Both the position numbers and the translations under genes were made by a program. From NCBI RefSeq assembly GCF_019924045.1, contig NZ_JAHXBN010000009.1, positions 1-64,000 on the forward strand: DNA of 64,000 nucleotides, written 5' to 3'. Under the pieces are notes generated by a model. The model was not told where the DNA came from, made no database searches, and saw only the letters and a program-made list of their open reading frames with translations. Each line of letters begins with the position of its first letter. The first letter of the stretch is position 1. Below, piece by piece: positions 7,355 to 15,689 of the stretch. The stretch is from Dyadobacter fermentans (GTDB lineage Bacteria; Bacteroidota; Bacteroidia; Cytophagales; Spirosomataceae).

Positions 7355-8197
7355 ATGAAGTATCTGTTCGGAAAGCCATTGGCTATCCTGGCCGTCGTGC
7401 TGAGCCTGCTCTCTGGCACGTATCCGGCATTGTCCCAGCAAAAGCCCACAATCAAAGTTATTGCCTTTTTTACAGGTAAAAACGACCAGGCACACATCAG
7501 TTTCGTAGGCGAAGCCCACAAGCGTTTACCCCAACTCGGTGAAAAAAACGGCTTTACCTACGATTCGACGAGCAATTGGGATAACCTCAATGCCACGTTC
7601 CTGTCGAAATACCAGGTGGTGCTTTTCCTCGATACGCGTCCCGAAAAGCCCGAGCAGCGTGCAGCTTTTCAGAAGTATATCGAAAACGGCGGCGGCTGGA
7701 TCGGCTTTCATTTCGCGGCGTTTGCATTGACACCCTCCGCCTTCCCGCAGAACTGGGACTGGTACCATGATCAATTCCTGGGCTCGGGACAGTACAAAAG
7801 CAACACCTGGCGTCCCACTTCCGCCATTTTAAAAGTTGAGAATCCCCAAAGCCCGGCTGCCAAAGGATTAGGCAACACCTTTAAAGCATCGCCCAACGAA
7901 TGGTACCGATGGGAAAAGGATTTAACCCAAAACCCCGATATTGAAATACTCCTTTCGATCGATCCGGTGAGCTTTCCGCTCGGTACCGGGCCAAAACAGC
8001 ACGAAATCTGGCACAGTGGTTATTACCCCGTCGCATGGACCAATAAGAAGTACAAAATGCTCTACATGAATATGGGGCACAACGATATCGACTACGAGCA
8101 TAAAACGAACAAGGAATTATCTTTTACCTTTGATAACGACGCCCAGAATCAGTTCCTGGTGAATTCGATCCTCTGGCTCGCCAACCGCAAAAAGTAA
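7355..8197 (+). CDS. Exported ThuA-like domain protein
   Basis: The 280-residue protein carries a Sec signal (MKYLFGKPLAILAVVLSLLS, cleavage near ALSQ). A ThuA-like class I glutamine-amidotransferase-fold domain follows: IKVIAFFTGKNDQAHISFV, YQVVLFLDTRPEKPEQRAAF, ENGGGWIGFHFAAFAL, HEIWHSGYYPVAWTNK and YMNMGHNDIDY. Family members occur in trehalose and keto-sugar use and often sit with SusCD systems, but the enzyme reaction is not settled for this branch. It is followed after only 6 bp by an AraC-type regulator gene, so the two are probably co-transcribed. Confidence 0.85.
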   Translation: MKYLFGKPLAILAVVLSLLSGTYPALSQQKPTIKVIAFFTGKNDQAHISFVGEAHKRLPQLGEKNGFTYDSTSNWDNLNATFLSKYQVVLFLDTRPEKPEQRAAFQKYIENGGGWIGFHFAAFALTPSAFPQNWDWYHDQFLGSGQYKSNTWRPTSAILKVENPQSPAAKGLGNTFKASPNEWYRWEKDLTQNPDIEILLSIDPVSFPLGTGPKQHEIWHSGYYPVAWTNKKYKMLYMNMGHNDIDYEHKTNKELSFTFDNDAQNQFLVNSILWLANRKK

Positions 8198-8203
8198 CCA
8201 ACT

Positions 8204-9109
8204 ATGGAAGAAAGGCAGACCCGCAGTTTCGACAAAGGCCAAATGACCGGCACCACCTGGCAATGCGACGGCATCCTGCTGGGACATGCGGTTTCGCGGT
8301 TTACGGAATTGTCGGGTTTTCACTCGAAAAGTGCCAATACCGACGTGGTACGTATGCATTTCGGCTTGAAGGGGGACTACATGTTTACCTACGATCAGCT
8401 TGGGAAGACATTCGACCTTGTCGGCGGACACCATAACATCATGTATTCCAATGAGTTTGAAATGACGGTTCAGGCGAAGACGCTTGAAATTGAGACTTTC
8501 GGCATCCAATTTCCCAAAGATGTCTTTATTCAGTTTACCCAAAATGCCAACGATGCCCTGAAACGCTTTTCGGAGGCTATTATCTTGGGCAAGAGTGCGA
8601 TCCTGACCGAGAGTTGGGGCACGATCGATTCGCCTATACAGCAGGTGATCCAGCAAATTATCCATTGCAAATATTCCGAAAACCTTAAAAAGCTGTTTCT
8701 GCTTTCCAAAAGTATTGAGCTGCTCGTGCTATGCGCGGACGCGTGCGAGGCTTCCGAACGCAAAAAGGAGACATTTATCAAAACCAAAACCGATAAGGAG
8801 AAGATCATCGCTGTCCGTGACCTGATCAACGAACGCGTGCATTGCCCGCCTAACCTCTCCGAAATCGCGCATCATGTGGGTTTAAATGAATACAAGCTGA
8901 AAAAAGGCTTCAAAGAGACATTCAACAATACTATTTTCGGATACCTCACCGACCAGCGCCTGCAACTCGCGAAACAATACCTGATGGACACGCAGCAGAC
9001 CGCCGCGGAAATATCGATGCAGCTGGGCTATGCGACGCCGCAGCACTTCAACAATGCTTTCAAAAAGAAATTCGGCATCACTCCCTTTTCGGTTAGAAAT
9101 AATCCGTAA
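8204..9109 (+). CDS. AraC-family transcriptional regulator
   Basis: The 301-residue protein has a C-terminal pair of helix-turn-helix motifs: LSEIAHHVGLNEYKLKKGFK, then AAEISMQLGYATPQHFNNAF, then KKFGITPFSVR, the usual AraC/XylS ending. The N-terminal ~190 residues would hold the effector domain, with no recognisable cupin signature. It starts 6 bp after the ThuA-like gene. No target operator is obvious. A large inverted array of 10-bp repeats begins about 50 bp after its stop. Confidence 0.9.
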   Translation: MEERQTRSFDKGQMTGTTWQCDGILLGHAVSRFTELSGFHSKSANTDVVRMHFGLKGDYMFTYDQLGKTFDLVGGHHNIMYSNEFEMTVQAKTLEIETFGIQFPKDVFIQFTQNANDALKRFSEAIILGKSAILTESWGTIDSPIQQVIQQIIHCKYSENLKKLFLLSKSIELLVLCADACEASERKKETFIKTKTDKEKIIAVRDLINERVHCPPNLSEIAHHVGLNEYKLKKGFKETFNNTIFGYLTDQRLQLAKQYLMDTQQTAAEISMQLGYATPQHFNNAFKKKFGITPFSVRNNP

Positions 9110-9160
9110 AACGCAACGCGGGACGGTACGGATGGGTGTAATATTGCCGTCGTGAATTTA

Positions 9161-9398
9161 GTCAGGCATGGTCAGGTGTAGTCAGGTGTGGTCAGGTGTA
9201 GTCAGGTGTGGTCAAGTGTTGTCAGGTGGTCAGGTGTTGTCAGGTGTTGTCAGGTGTAGTCAGGCGTTGTCAGGCGTGGTCAGGGATAGTCAGGATTGAC
9301 CGGGTATATTGGGAAGTAGTCAGGTACGGTCAGCATCCGTCAGATATAGTCAGGTGCGGTCACTCCTAGCGAAGTCCGGTTTGGTCAGTACAGTCACT
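9161..9398 (+). repeat. Tandem 10-bp repeat array, left arm (GTCAGGTGTN)
   Basis: About 24 head-to-tail 10-bp units with consensus GTCAGGTGT(A/G/T) start at 9161 (GTCAGGCATG, GTCAGGTGTA, GTCAGGTGTG and so on). Register is kept through decayed units as far as about 9380, apart from one 8-bp unit at 9221-9228. The third-last to last bases alternate A and G over several units. The region has no coding signal. Its reverse complement occupies 9430-9690. Confidence 0.9.
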
Positions 9399-9429
9399 AG
9401 CCATTTTCTAAATGAATACCCGGCAACAC

Positions 9430-9690
9430 TTCACTTGACTACTTCTGACCATACTTGACCACTCCTGACTAAACCTAACAATACGTGACTACCACTTGGC
9501 AATACCTGACAATAATAGACTATACTTGACAATACGTGACTACACTTGACAATGCCTGACAATGCCTGACTACACTTGACAATACCTGACTACACTTGAC
9601 AACACCTGACTACACTTGACAATGCCTGACCACACTTGACAATACCTGACAACACCTGACAACACCTGACCAGACCGGACAACACCTAAC
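9430..9690 (-). repeat. Tandem 10-bp repeat array, right arm (reverse complement of left arm)
   Basis: About 26 units read AANACCTGAC or TACACTTGAC on the plus strand, the complement of the left-arm unit. From 9501 to 9690 every unit is exactly 10 bp. The C-type (CCTGAC) and T-type (CTTGAC) units largely alternate, giving a 20-bp higher-order unit. Together with the left arm this makes a roughly 530-bp imperfect palindrome with a spacer of about 30 bp, ending 20 bp before the next start codon. Confidence 0.9.
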
Positions 9691-9709
9691 ATTAAAAGTC
9701 ATTCAAACA

Positions 9710-10162
9710 ATGGAACCACTATTCATCCAAAACGAAATTACCATCGATGCACCTGCTCCACGTGTGTGGGACGCGCTTGTGAATCCTGAACAGACAAAAC
9801 AATATATGTTTGGTTGTGAAGCGCTTTCCGACTGGAATGTCGGCAGCGAGCTGCTTTGGAAAGGAGAGCACGAAGGGAAAGAGATTATCTGGGTCAAAGG
9901 GGAAGTGCTGGAAATCGAGCCGGGGAAATTCCTCCGCTACACGACTATCGATCCACATTCCAACATCGACGACATTTCCGAAAATTATCTGCAAGTCACC
10001 TACGACCTCGTTCCGCAGGGAGAAAAGACGCTTTTAAAGGTATCCCAGGGCGATTATAGCACGGTCGCCGAGGGCGAGCGCCGCTACCAGGATTCTTACA
10101 ACAACGGCGAGGGCTGGAATCCGATCCTGGTTGAGATCAAGAAGCTGGTGGAAGCACAGTAG
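9710..10162 (+). CDS. SRPBCC/AHSA1-type protein
   Basis: This 150-residue protein opens MEPLFIQNEITIDAPAPRVW and continues DALVNPEQTKQYMFGCEALS, GSELLWKGEHEGKEIIWVKG and a C-terminal helix NPILVEIKKLVEAQ, a full-length AHSA1-like helix-grip domain. It resembles the protein at 4602-5048 in domain order and length and may be its paralogue. Its promoter, if local, would have to lie within the decamer array that ends 20 bp before the ATG. A perfect hairpin terminator follows at 10181-10215. Confidence 0.82.
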   Translation: MEPLFIQNEITIDAPAPRVWDALVNPEQTKQYMFGCEALSDWNVGSELLWKGEHEGKEIIWVKGEVLEIEPGKFLRYTTIDPHSNIDDISENYLQVTYDLVPQGEKTLLKVSQGDYSTVAEGERRYQDSYNNGEGWNPILVEIKKLVEAQ

Positions 10163-10180
10163 TATAGCGTTCAAGCCAAC

Positions 10181-10215
10181 AAAAGAGGGTTACCGGCTTT
10201 TGGTAACCCTCTTTT
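10181..10215. terminator. Bidirectional terminator
   Basis: A perfect 14-bp stem, AAAAGAGGGTTACC (10181-10194) with GGTAACCCTCTTTT (10202-10215), has a 7-nt loop. It lies between the convergent SRPBCC gene and the small acidic-protein gene. Confidence 0.85.
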
Positions 10216-10217
10216 AT

Positions 10218-10454
10218 TCAGGGATTTTGTGACTCGATTTCCCCCACCTCATCTTCATCAGTCGGTTCAGCCGGCTGATCCTCGTCGATCCTCGAACCGG
10301 TATTGACCTCCGGCGCGTCGGTTCCTGGCACGTCGGGCGTTGGGTTCAGCGGGCCGGTTTCCCTTGGCTTCTCGGGATAACTTGGCGAAGGTGGCTGGTC
10401 GTCAGGCATTTCCGCGACCGGGAAAGCCAATACATACTCGTTCTGAAAGTCCAT
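10218..10454 (-). CDS. Small acidic proline-rich protein of unknown function
   Basis: The 78-residue product begins MDFQNEYVLAFPVAEMPDDQ. The remainder is rich in proline, aspartate and glutamate with no hydrophobic core (NPTPDVPGTDAPEVNTGSR, then DEDQPAEPTDEDEVGEIESQ), so it is probably disordered. The ATG at 10454 was preferred; an upstream in-frame start at 10529 adds a basic, serine-rich stretch. It ends at a strong terminator. The family is not recognised and translation is inferred only from the open frame and gene-like position. Confidence 0.45.
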   Translation of the reverse strand: MDFQNEYVLAFPVAEMPDDQPPSPSYPEKPRETGPLNPTPDVPGTDAPEVNTGSRIDEDQPAEPTDEDEVGEIESQNP

Positions 10455-10563
10455 GGTTTTTGTTTGTTGATTTCTTGAAATAGGGAAAAAACCATGCCTT
10501 CGTGAATTTGCGGAACTACTTGACTGCATTTCACGCTTTCACCGGAAAAGCATTTCATCAACT

Positions 10564-11022
10564 ATGGGAGTACTCGTTGTTCTGATTGTCACATTTTTGG
10601 CAAGCCTGGGCATTACCTGGGCCGGTTCGGGAGAACCTGCCTACATTTTAAGCGGAAATATCGCCATGTGTGCCATGCTGCAATTCACGGCATTGGGCCA
10701 TTTCAAGTTTCCTGAGGGCATGAAAATGATGATTCCCCCATTTGTTCCTTTCAAAAAAGCATTGGTATTGATTACCGGCCTGATCGAAATCGCGGCGGGT
10801 ATTGCACTGCTTTTTCCGGCCACGCGCTACGCAGCGGGTATCTTCCTGATCCTCTTCTTTATTGCGTTGCTACCGGCCAACATTTACGCGGCCAGCCAGC
10901 ACCTCGACTACCAGAAAGGCACCTACGACGGCAAAGGACCGGCCTATTTATGGTTCCGCATTCCGATGCAGGCCTTTCTGATCGCCTGGGTCTGGTATTT
11001 TGCCGTCCAGCCGGCGGTGTAG
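10564..11022 (+). CDS. DoxX-like small integral membrane protein
   Basis: The 152-residue protein has four hydrophobic segments (about 2-20, 30-48, 61-82 and 88-108) and a further one at the C-terminus (PMQAFLIAWVWYFAV). The central LVLITGLIEIAAGIALLFPA and YAAGIFLILFFIALLPANIY match the DoxX/DoxD-like family, small inner-membrane proteins with roles in redox or surfactant-like functions in other bacteria. No catalytic residues can be named. Its stop lies 2 bp from the stop of the convergent methyltransferase gene. Confidence 0.75.
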   Translation: MGVLVVLIVTFLASLGITWAGSGEPAYILSGNIAMCAMLQFTALGHFKFPEGMKMMIPPFVPFKKALVLITGLIEIAAGIALLFPATRYAAGIFLILFFIALLPANIYAASQHLDYQKGTYDGKGPAYLWFRIPMQAFLIAWVWYFAVQPAV

Positions 11023-11024
11023 TG

Positions 11025-12251
11025 CTATTTCCGTTCGAGCAGCGCCATGTAGAAGCCGTCGAAACCATCGCGCGCGGGCGATGTGCGGTGTTCGGAAACA
11101 AACTGCCAGTCGGCCTTGTGGCGCTTCGAGAATGCCCGCACCTGCTCCTCCGATTCCGATGGCAGGATACTGCACGTCGCGTACACCATTTTCCCGCCTT
11201 TCTTGACCATTTTGGAGTAGTTTTTCAGGATATCCGCCTGCACTTTGCGGATCTTGTCCAGAAACTCGGGTTTGAGTTTCCATTTGCTATCGGGGTTTCT
11301 TCTTAAAACACCTAATCCGGAGCATGGGACGTCGAGCAGCAAGCGATCGGTGGTTCCCGACAGATGGGCAATGGTTTTCTCGGAACTGATGAGCATCGTC
11401 GTCAGGTTGGTAACGCCATTTCGGGAAGCCCTCCGTTCCAATTCCTGCAATTTATGGTGCTCGATGTCCATGGAAAGGATAGAGCCGGTATTACCGAGCA
11501 ATGCAGCCAGGTGCAGGCTCTTCCCACCGGCGCCCGCACAGGCATCGATCACGGACATGCCCGCGTGCACGTCCAGGTAAGGCGCAATGAGCTGCGATCC
11601 CGCGTCCTGAACCTCAAACAAGCCATTTTTGAAGCTATCCAGCCCTGATATGTTCATGCGCTTTTTCAGCAGCAATGCCTCAGGGACGCCAGAGACGGTT
11701 TCGGTGATATCGAAGCCAAGTTGCTCCCGCACCGTGCCAATATCCGTTTTCAGTGAATTGACACGCAAAACCACCGGGGCCGTCTTGTTAAGTGCCGCCA
11801 GTTCGGAATCCCATTCCTCCCCGACTTCCGATTCACCGATCTGGTCGATCCAGTCAGGTATTGACTGTGCAATCCTGCGGGTTTTTAGCCCCTCCTGATA
11901 TCGTTCTCTGACCGATTGCGGGTTCAAACCTTCAAATTCGGGCCATTCCGGCAGGCTTTCCAGTACCTCGTGTCCGTCCAATTGCAAAGGTTTGATGAGC
12001 TGCCATGCGCCTGCCAAACGCCAGAAATCCTCACTTTCGGTCGCCTTCTCCATATGGGCAACGTACTTCACCAGCCGCCACCAGCGGACGATTTCATACA
12101 CGTTTTCGGCAATGAAAGCGCGGTCGCGGGCGCCCCATTTTTTATTGGATTTCAGCAATTGCTCAACGACGCGGTCGGCCTGCCGATTTTTCACAAAAAT
12201 ATCCTGTAATGCCTCAACGGTCGCGGCAACAAGTCCTTTATAGAGTTTCAA
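11025..12251 (-). CDS. RsmB/NOP2-family rRNA (cytosine-5) methyltransferase
   Basis: The protein of about 408 residues has an N-terminal NusB-like helical domain (~1-140, with KKWGARDRAFIAENVYEIVR) and a C-terminal SAM-dependent methyltransferase domain. Visible motifs: SAM site DACAGAGGKSLHLAALL, LLLDVPCSGLGVLRRNPDSK with the release cysteine of the PC motif, and YATCSILPSESEEQ with the catalytic TC cysteine. Both cysteines of the m5C mechanism are present. 16S rRNA position 967 is the usual RsmB target, but this branch is not proven. No ATG precedes the domain; a TTG at 12251 giving MKLYKGLVAATVEAL best fits the expected N-terminus, though 12311 is possible. Confidence 0.85.
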   Translation of the reverse strand: MKLYKGLVAATVEALQDIFVKNRQADRVVEQLLKSNKKWGARDRAFIAENVYEIVRWWRLVKYVAHMEKATESEDFWRLAGAWQLIKPLQLDGHEVLESLPEWPEFEGLNPQSVRERYQEGLKTRRIAQSIPDWIDQIGESEVGEEWDSELAALNKTAPVVLRVNSLKTDIGTVREQLGFDITETVSGVPEALLLKKRMNISGLDSFKNGLFEVQDAGSQLIAPYLDVHAGMSVIDACAGAGGKSLHLAALLGNTGSILSMDIEHHKLQELERRASRNGVTNLTTMLISSEKTIAHLSGTTDRLLLDVPCSGLGVLRRNPDSKWKLKPEFLDKIRKVQADILKNYSKMVKKGGKMVYATCSILPSESEEQVRAFSKRHKADWQFVSEHRTSPARDGFDGFYMALLERK

Positions 12252-12341
12252 AATTTCAATTTCCAGGTAAAACAAGGAGACAAAATTGGCGAGGGATCGG
12301 CTAGAATGCAAATGCCGGTACTGCGGACCTGCAAACCGGGA

Positions 12342-13571
12342 TCAATAGATGTTCTGAGGCAGATTGATCTCAAAGTTGGTCCCCATACCGGGCTCCGACG
12401 TGATGTTGATCCTCCCGCCCAGGCTGTCGACAAGGCGTTTCACCAGCGCCAGCCCAAACCCGAAGCCCTGCTCACCGCTGGTACCGTCGGTAGACGATGC
12501 ATTACCTGACAGAATTGCCTGAATGTTCTCTTCGCTGATCCCTACGCCAGTATCACGCACCGAAATTTGCAGCACCGGCCTCGCCTGGTCGATCAGCAGG
12601 TGCAAATTCACCATCACCTCTCCACCGGCAGGCGTGAATTTCATGGAATTAGAAATCAGGTTACCGGTAATTTGAAGCAATTTGTTTTTTGAAAAATGGA
12701 TATTCTCGGTCAAAGGACTTGTTTGTACCTGAAAACGAATGTTTTTGTGCTTACCCTGCGGTCCATAGAGCTTTTCTAGCTTATCCTTAAAGATCATCAG
12801 CGTAAAGCCCTGTCCATTCGAAGCGCGCGGCGCGTTGGCATCCTTCGACTTTTCACGATGCGAGTCGAGTATTTCCTCGGCGAGATCGAGAATGGAGTTG
12901 CCGCTTTTGTGGATCAGGTTAATGAATTCCAGGACCTCGTCCATCCGGTTTTGCTCCCCTTGGTCGCGGATGATCTGGGCAAGTCCGACAATCCCACCCA
13001 GTGGCCCGCGTATGTCGTGTGCCACCTTTTTCTGCGCCTGCCCGGCCTCCAAAAGTCTCGATTTGAGATTTTCCAGCACCTTATGTGTTTTCAGACGTGC
13101 GACGATCTCATCCGCGATAATTTTCAGGAGTTCTATTTTCTCGGGTTCGAGTGTTTTGCGTTCCTGATCGAGCACACACAATGCTCCGATTTGCAGCCCT
13201 TCACTCGTTCTGAGAGGTAAACCATAATAGTATTTTACTTTGGGCTCACCCGTGACGTAAAATTTGTCCTTAAAACGCACGTCCTCACTCAAATCCCCTA
13301 CTTCAAAATGGTCGGATTCCATAATGGTATACTGGCAGACTGAATCTTCCCGGAGCATTTGCTCGATATCTAAGCCATAATTCGAGATTGTCCATTGGGT
13401 AAGTGAGTCGAGCAGGTTGACGAGCGATATTCTTGTGCCCGTAACCTTGGCGGCCAGCTTGGCCAAATCCTGGAATGTGATCTGATGATCCGAATAGTCG
13501 ATATCCAAGTCTGAGAGCGCCAGCAGACGCTCCATTTCATTGGCTGGTACAGGCGCATTGGGAGTACTCAT
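12342..13571 (-). CDS. GAF-domain sensor histidine kinase
   Basis: The 409-residue soluble protein has a GAF domain (residues ~20-165, with FYVTGEPKVKYYYGLPLRT and IGALCVLDQE). A HisKA dimerisation helix follows with the phospho-accepting H185 in KKVAHDIRGPLGG, then a HATPase domain with N-box (ITGNLISNSMKFTP), G1 (DTGVGIS) and G2 (GFGFGLALVKRLV). No membrane segment is predicted, so the signal is sensed in the cytoplasm. No response regulator is adjacent, so this is an orphan kinase. The divergent region on its left strand side contains a TTAACA dyad at 13901-13913. Confidence 0.9.
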   Translation of the reverse strand: MSTPNAPVPANEMERLLALSDLDIDYSDHQITFQDLAKLAAKVTGTRISLVNLLDSLTQWTISNYGLDIEQMLREDSVCQYTIMESDHFEVGDLSEDVRFKDKFYVTGEPKVKYYYGLPLRTSEGLQIGALCVLDQERKTLEPEKIELLKIIADEIVARLKTHKVLENLKSRLLEAGQAQKKVAHDIRGPLGGIVGLAQIIRDQGEQNRMDEVLEFINLIHKSGNSILDLAEEILDSHREKSKDANAPRASNGQGFTLMIFKDKLEKLYGPQGKHKNIRFQVQTSPLTENIHFSKNKLLQITGNLISNSMKFTPAGGEVMVNLHLLIDQARPVLQISVRDTGVGISEENIQAILSGNASSTDGTSGEQGFGFGLALVKRLVDSLGGRINITSEPGMGTNFEINLPQNIY

Positions 13572-14088
13572 AGGTAAATGCAGTTTATATCCAATTCTAC
13601 AAACATTAATGTAAAAAGGGAACTAATTCTATAAAAAAACAATGCCGAAAACCGCTTGCATGCATTAACGAAGGCAGGCAAAATCACCGCCGGATACAAA
13701 TTTCCGATCGGAACAACTTTTGCTGTATTCAACCGGAAACGCCACATAGCAAACGACCGGGCTATGAATGCAACGATGAGCCGCCGCAATGAATCTTGGA
13801 ATAATTCTGTTTCGTAATTTAAGGAACTGTCGTATATTGTCACACCAACGATCAGAGATAATTGGACTCAACACCGCACATCGACGCAAGCTCAAATAGG
13901 TTAACAGTGTTAATTAGCAAATCTACCATTGTTAAATAAAAAATCATCGATAGAAATAGCCGATTTTGACAAAATTAGGCCATTTCGATTTTTACAAAAC
14001 TTAACGCTGTAAAATTTTAGAAATTTTAAACTTGCATATTTTCAAGGCTTACAAAACAGAAATAAACAACCCGACGGACGTCATCAGA
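13572..14088. other. Intergenic region with a TTAACA/TGTTAA dyad
   Basis: No credible gene is seen between the divergent kinase and DUF2147 genes. The notable element is a perfect dyad, TTAACA (13901-13906), G, TGTTAA (13908-13913), with a further TGTTAA at 13930-13935. This could bind a dimeric regulator serving either gene. The rest becomes AT-rich towards 14088. Confidence 0.4.
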
Positions 14089-14526
14089 ATGTATAAAATA
14101 CTTTTTACTATATTTTTTTTCGTGAGTTTCAATCCTGCCGGATCACAAATTATCGTCGCAGATAAGATCGTTGGCGAGTGGATTAATGAAGAAAAAGATA
14201 CCCGCATCGAGATTTACAAAAACGGGGAAGAATATTTCGGTCGCCTGCTATGGTCGGAAGATCTCTTCGAAGCCGACGGAAAAACCTCCCGGAAAGACGT
14301 CCGCAATTCCAACGAAAAACTCCGCACCCGGAACCTGCTCCATGTGAACCTGCTAAATAACTTCGTCTTTAGCGAAGACCTTTGGGACGATGGCAAAATG
14401 TACGACCCTAAAAGCGGTAAGACCTATAATTGCCTGATCAAACTGCGCAAGGAAAAACTCGAGGTGCGCAGCTACGTGGGTATACCGCTGCTAGGCAGAA
14501 GTACCTACTGGGATCGCGTGCCCTGA
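14089..14526 (+). CDS. Exported DUF2147-family protein
   Basis: The 145-residue protein has a Sec signal (MYKILFTIFFFVSFNPAGSQ) followed by a compact domain: IVGEWINEEKDTRIEIYKNG, EEYFGRLLW, LHVNLLNNFVFSEDLWDDGK, YDPKSGKTYNCLIKLRKEKL and SYVGIPLLGRSTYW. These are the standard blocks of DUF2147, periplasmic small beta-barrel proteins of unknown function that often help growth on carbohydrates or under envelope stress. The ATG at 14089 starts the signal peptide; the upstream in-frame start at 14032 would place it internally. Confidence 0.85.
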   Translation: MYKILFTIFFFVSFNPAGSQIIVADKIVGEWINEEKDTRIEIYKNGEEYFGRLLWSEDLFEADGKTSRKDVRNSNEKLRTRNLLHVNLLNNFVFSEDLWDDGKMYDPKSGKTYNCLIKLRKEKLEVRSYVGIPLLGRSTYWDRVP

Positions 14527-14639
14527 CCTCCCCTACCCGCCGGCGAACGTTACTATACTTGCAGAAAGGACATTTAAGGCCTCCAAAATGAATACAAAAG
14601 CGGTTGCCTGTGTTATGCTTCAAATCACGTATTTATCGT

Positions 14640-15653
14640 ATGAAGCATTTCAAACTGGGCATTCTCGACCAATCCGTCGTCAGACACGGGTCAACGGTCA
14701 GTGAAGCCATACAGGAAACCATAGCCACCGCAAAGCTGGCCGAAGAACTTGGATACAGCCGTTTCTGGGTTTCCGAGCACCATAATTCCACATTTATTGC
14801 CGGCTCCGCCCCGGAAGTCCTCATGGTCAAGCTGGCGGATGTAACGAGCCATATCCGCGTCGGGTCGGGCGGGATTATGCTGCCCAACCACAGCGCCTTG
14901 AAAGTGGCGGAGAACTTCCGCATGCTTGAAACGCTTTACCCCGGCCGCATTGACCTCGGTATGGGCCGCGCTCCCGGCACGGACCGCATTACCTCTTCGC
15001 TCCTGAACCCCTCCAACGATTTCAGCGAAACCAGCTACCTGCGCCAGCTCGAACATTTGCAGCATTTTTTCAGGGATACAGCCGGCACTGAGCGCGGGTT
15101 CATCTACGCCACGCCGCAATCCACCACTATTCCCGAGCAGTGGATCCTCAGTTCCAGCGGTGGCAGCAGCAACATCGCTGCCCGTTTCGGAATGGGCCTG
15201 GCCGTAGCCAAGTTCATTAATGGCTTTGTGAAGCCAGATGTAGTAGAGGAATACAAACGTAATTTCCGCCCGTCCGACCAGCTCGAAAAGCCCAAAGTGA
15301 TCATTTCCGCATTCACCTTATGCGCCGAGACCGAAGAGAAGGCCGCATTGATGCGCAAGATGATGGATTATGTACTCGTGGAGTTCGAACGGGGCAAATT
15401 CGGGCCATTCCCCGACCCTGAAACTGTGCGCAAATACCAGTTCAATTTCGGTGAGCTCGACCGGATCCGATACAACAGCGGCCGGATCGTTTCGGGCACG
15501 CCCGAGTCGGTGAAAGAGCAACTGACCAAACTGGCGGTGGACTTTGAAGCGGACGAGGTGATGGTATCGACCATGGCCGATACGTTTGAAAACCGTATCA
15601 AATCCTTTCAATTGATTTCGGAAGCATTTAATTTGAGAGAACCGGTTCTTTAA
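14640..15653 (+). CDS. LLM-class flavin-dependent oxidoreductase (luciferase-like)
   Basis: The 337-residue protein begins MKHFKLGILDQSVVRHGSTV and shows the TIM-barrel blocks of the bacterial luciferase-like family: ELGYSRFWVSEHHNSTFIAG, SHIRVGSGGIMLPNHSALKV, LYPGRIDLGMGRAPGTD and ILSSSGGSSNIAARFGMG. These enzymes use FMNH2 or F420 to oxidise small organic compounds; cofactor and substrate here are unknown. Start at 14640 was chosen over 14604 because the barrel begins immediately. The WYL regulator follows after 36 bp and may be co-transcribed. Confidence 0.88.
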   Translation: MKHFKLGILDQSVVRHGSTVSEAIQETIATAKLAEELGYSRFWVSEHHNSTFIAGSAPEVLMVKLADVTSHIRVGSGGIMLPNHSALKVAENFRMLETLYPGRIDLGMGRAPGTDRITSSLLNPSNDFSETSYLRQLEHLQHFFRDTAGTERGFIYATPQSTTIPEQWILSSSGGSSNIAARFGMGLAVAKFINGFVKPDVVEEYKRNFRPSDQLEKPKVIISAFTLCAETEEKAALMRKMMDYVLVEFERGKFGPFPDPETVRKYQFNFGELDRIRYNSGRIVSGTPESVKEQLTKLAVDFEADEVMVSTMADTFENRIKSFQLISEAFNLREPVL

Positions 15654-15689
15654 ACTTAATTTGTGCCGGACATTTCTTCACCGACACTC

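Noticed and set aside
9161..9690. Possible CRISPR array
   Set aside because: The 10-bp units are contiguous and there are no spacers of defined length between repeats. Inverted arms and the absence of cas genes also exclude it.
13568..13895. Two short minus-strand frames in the gap upstream of the kinase
   Set aside because: No signal peptide or domain, low-complexity composition, and they overlap the likely leader of the kinase gene.
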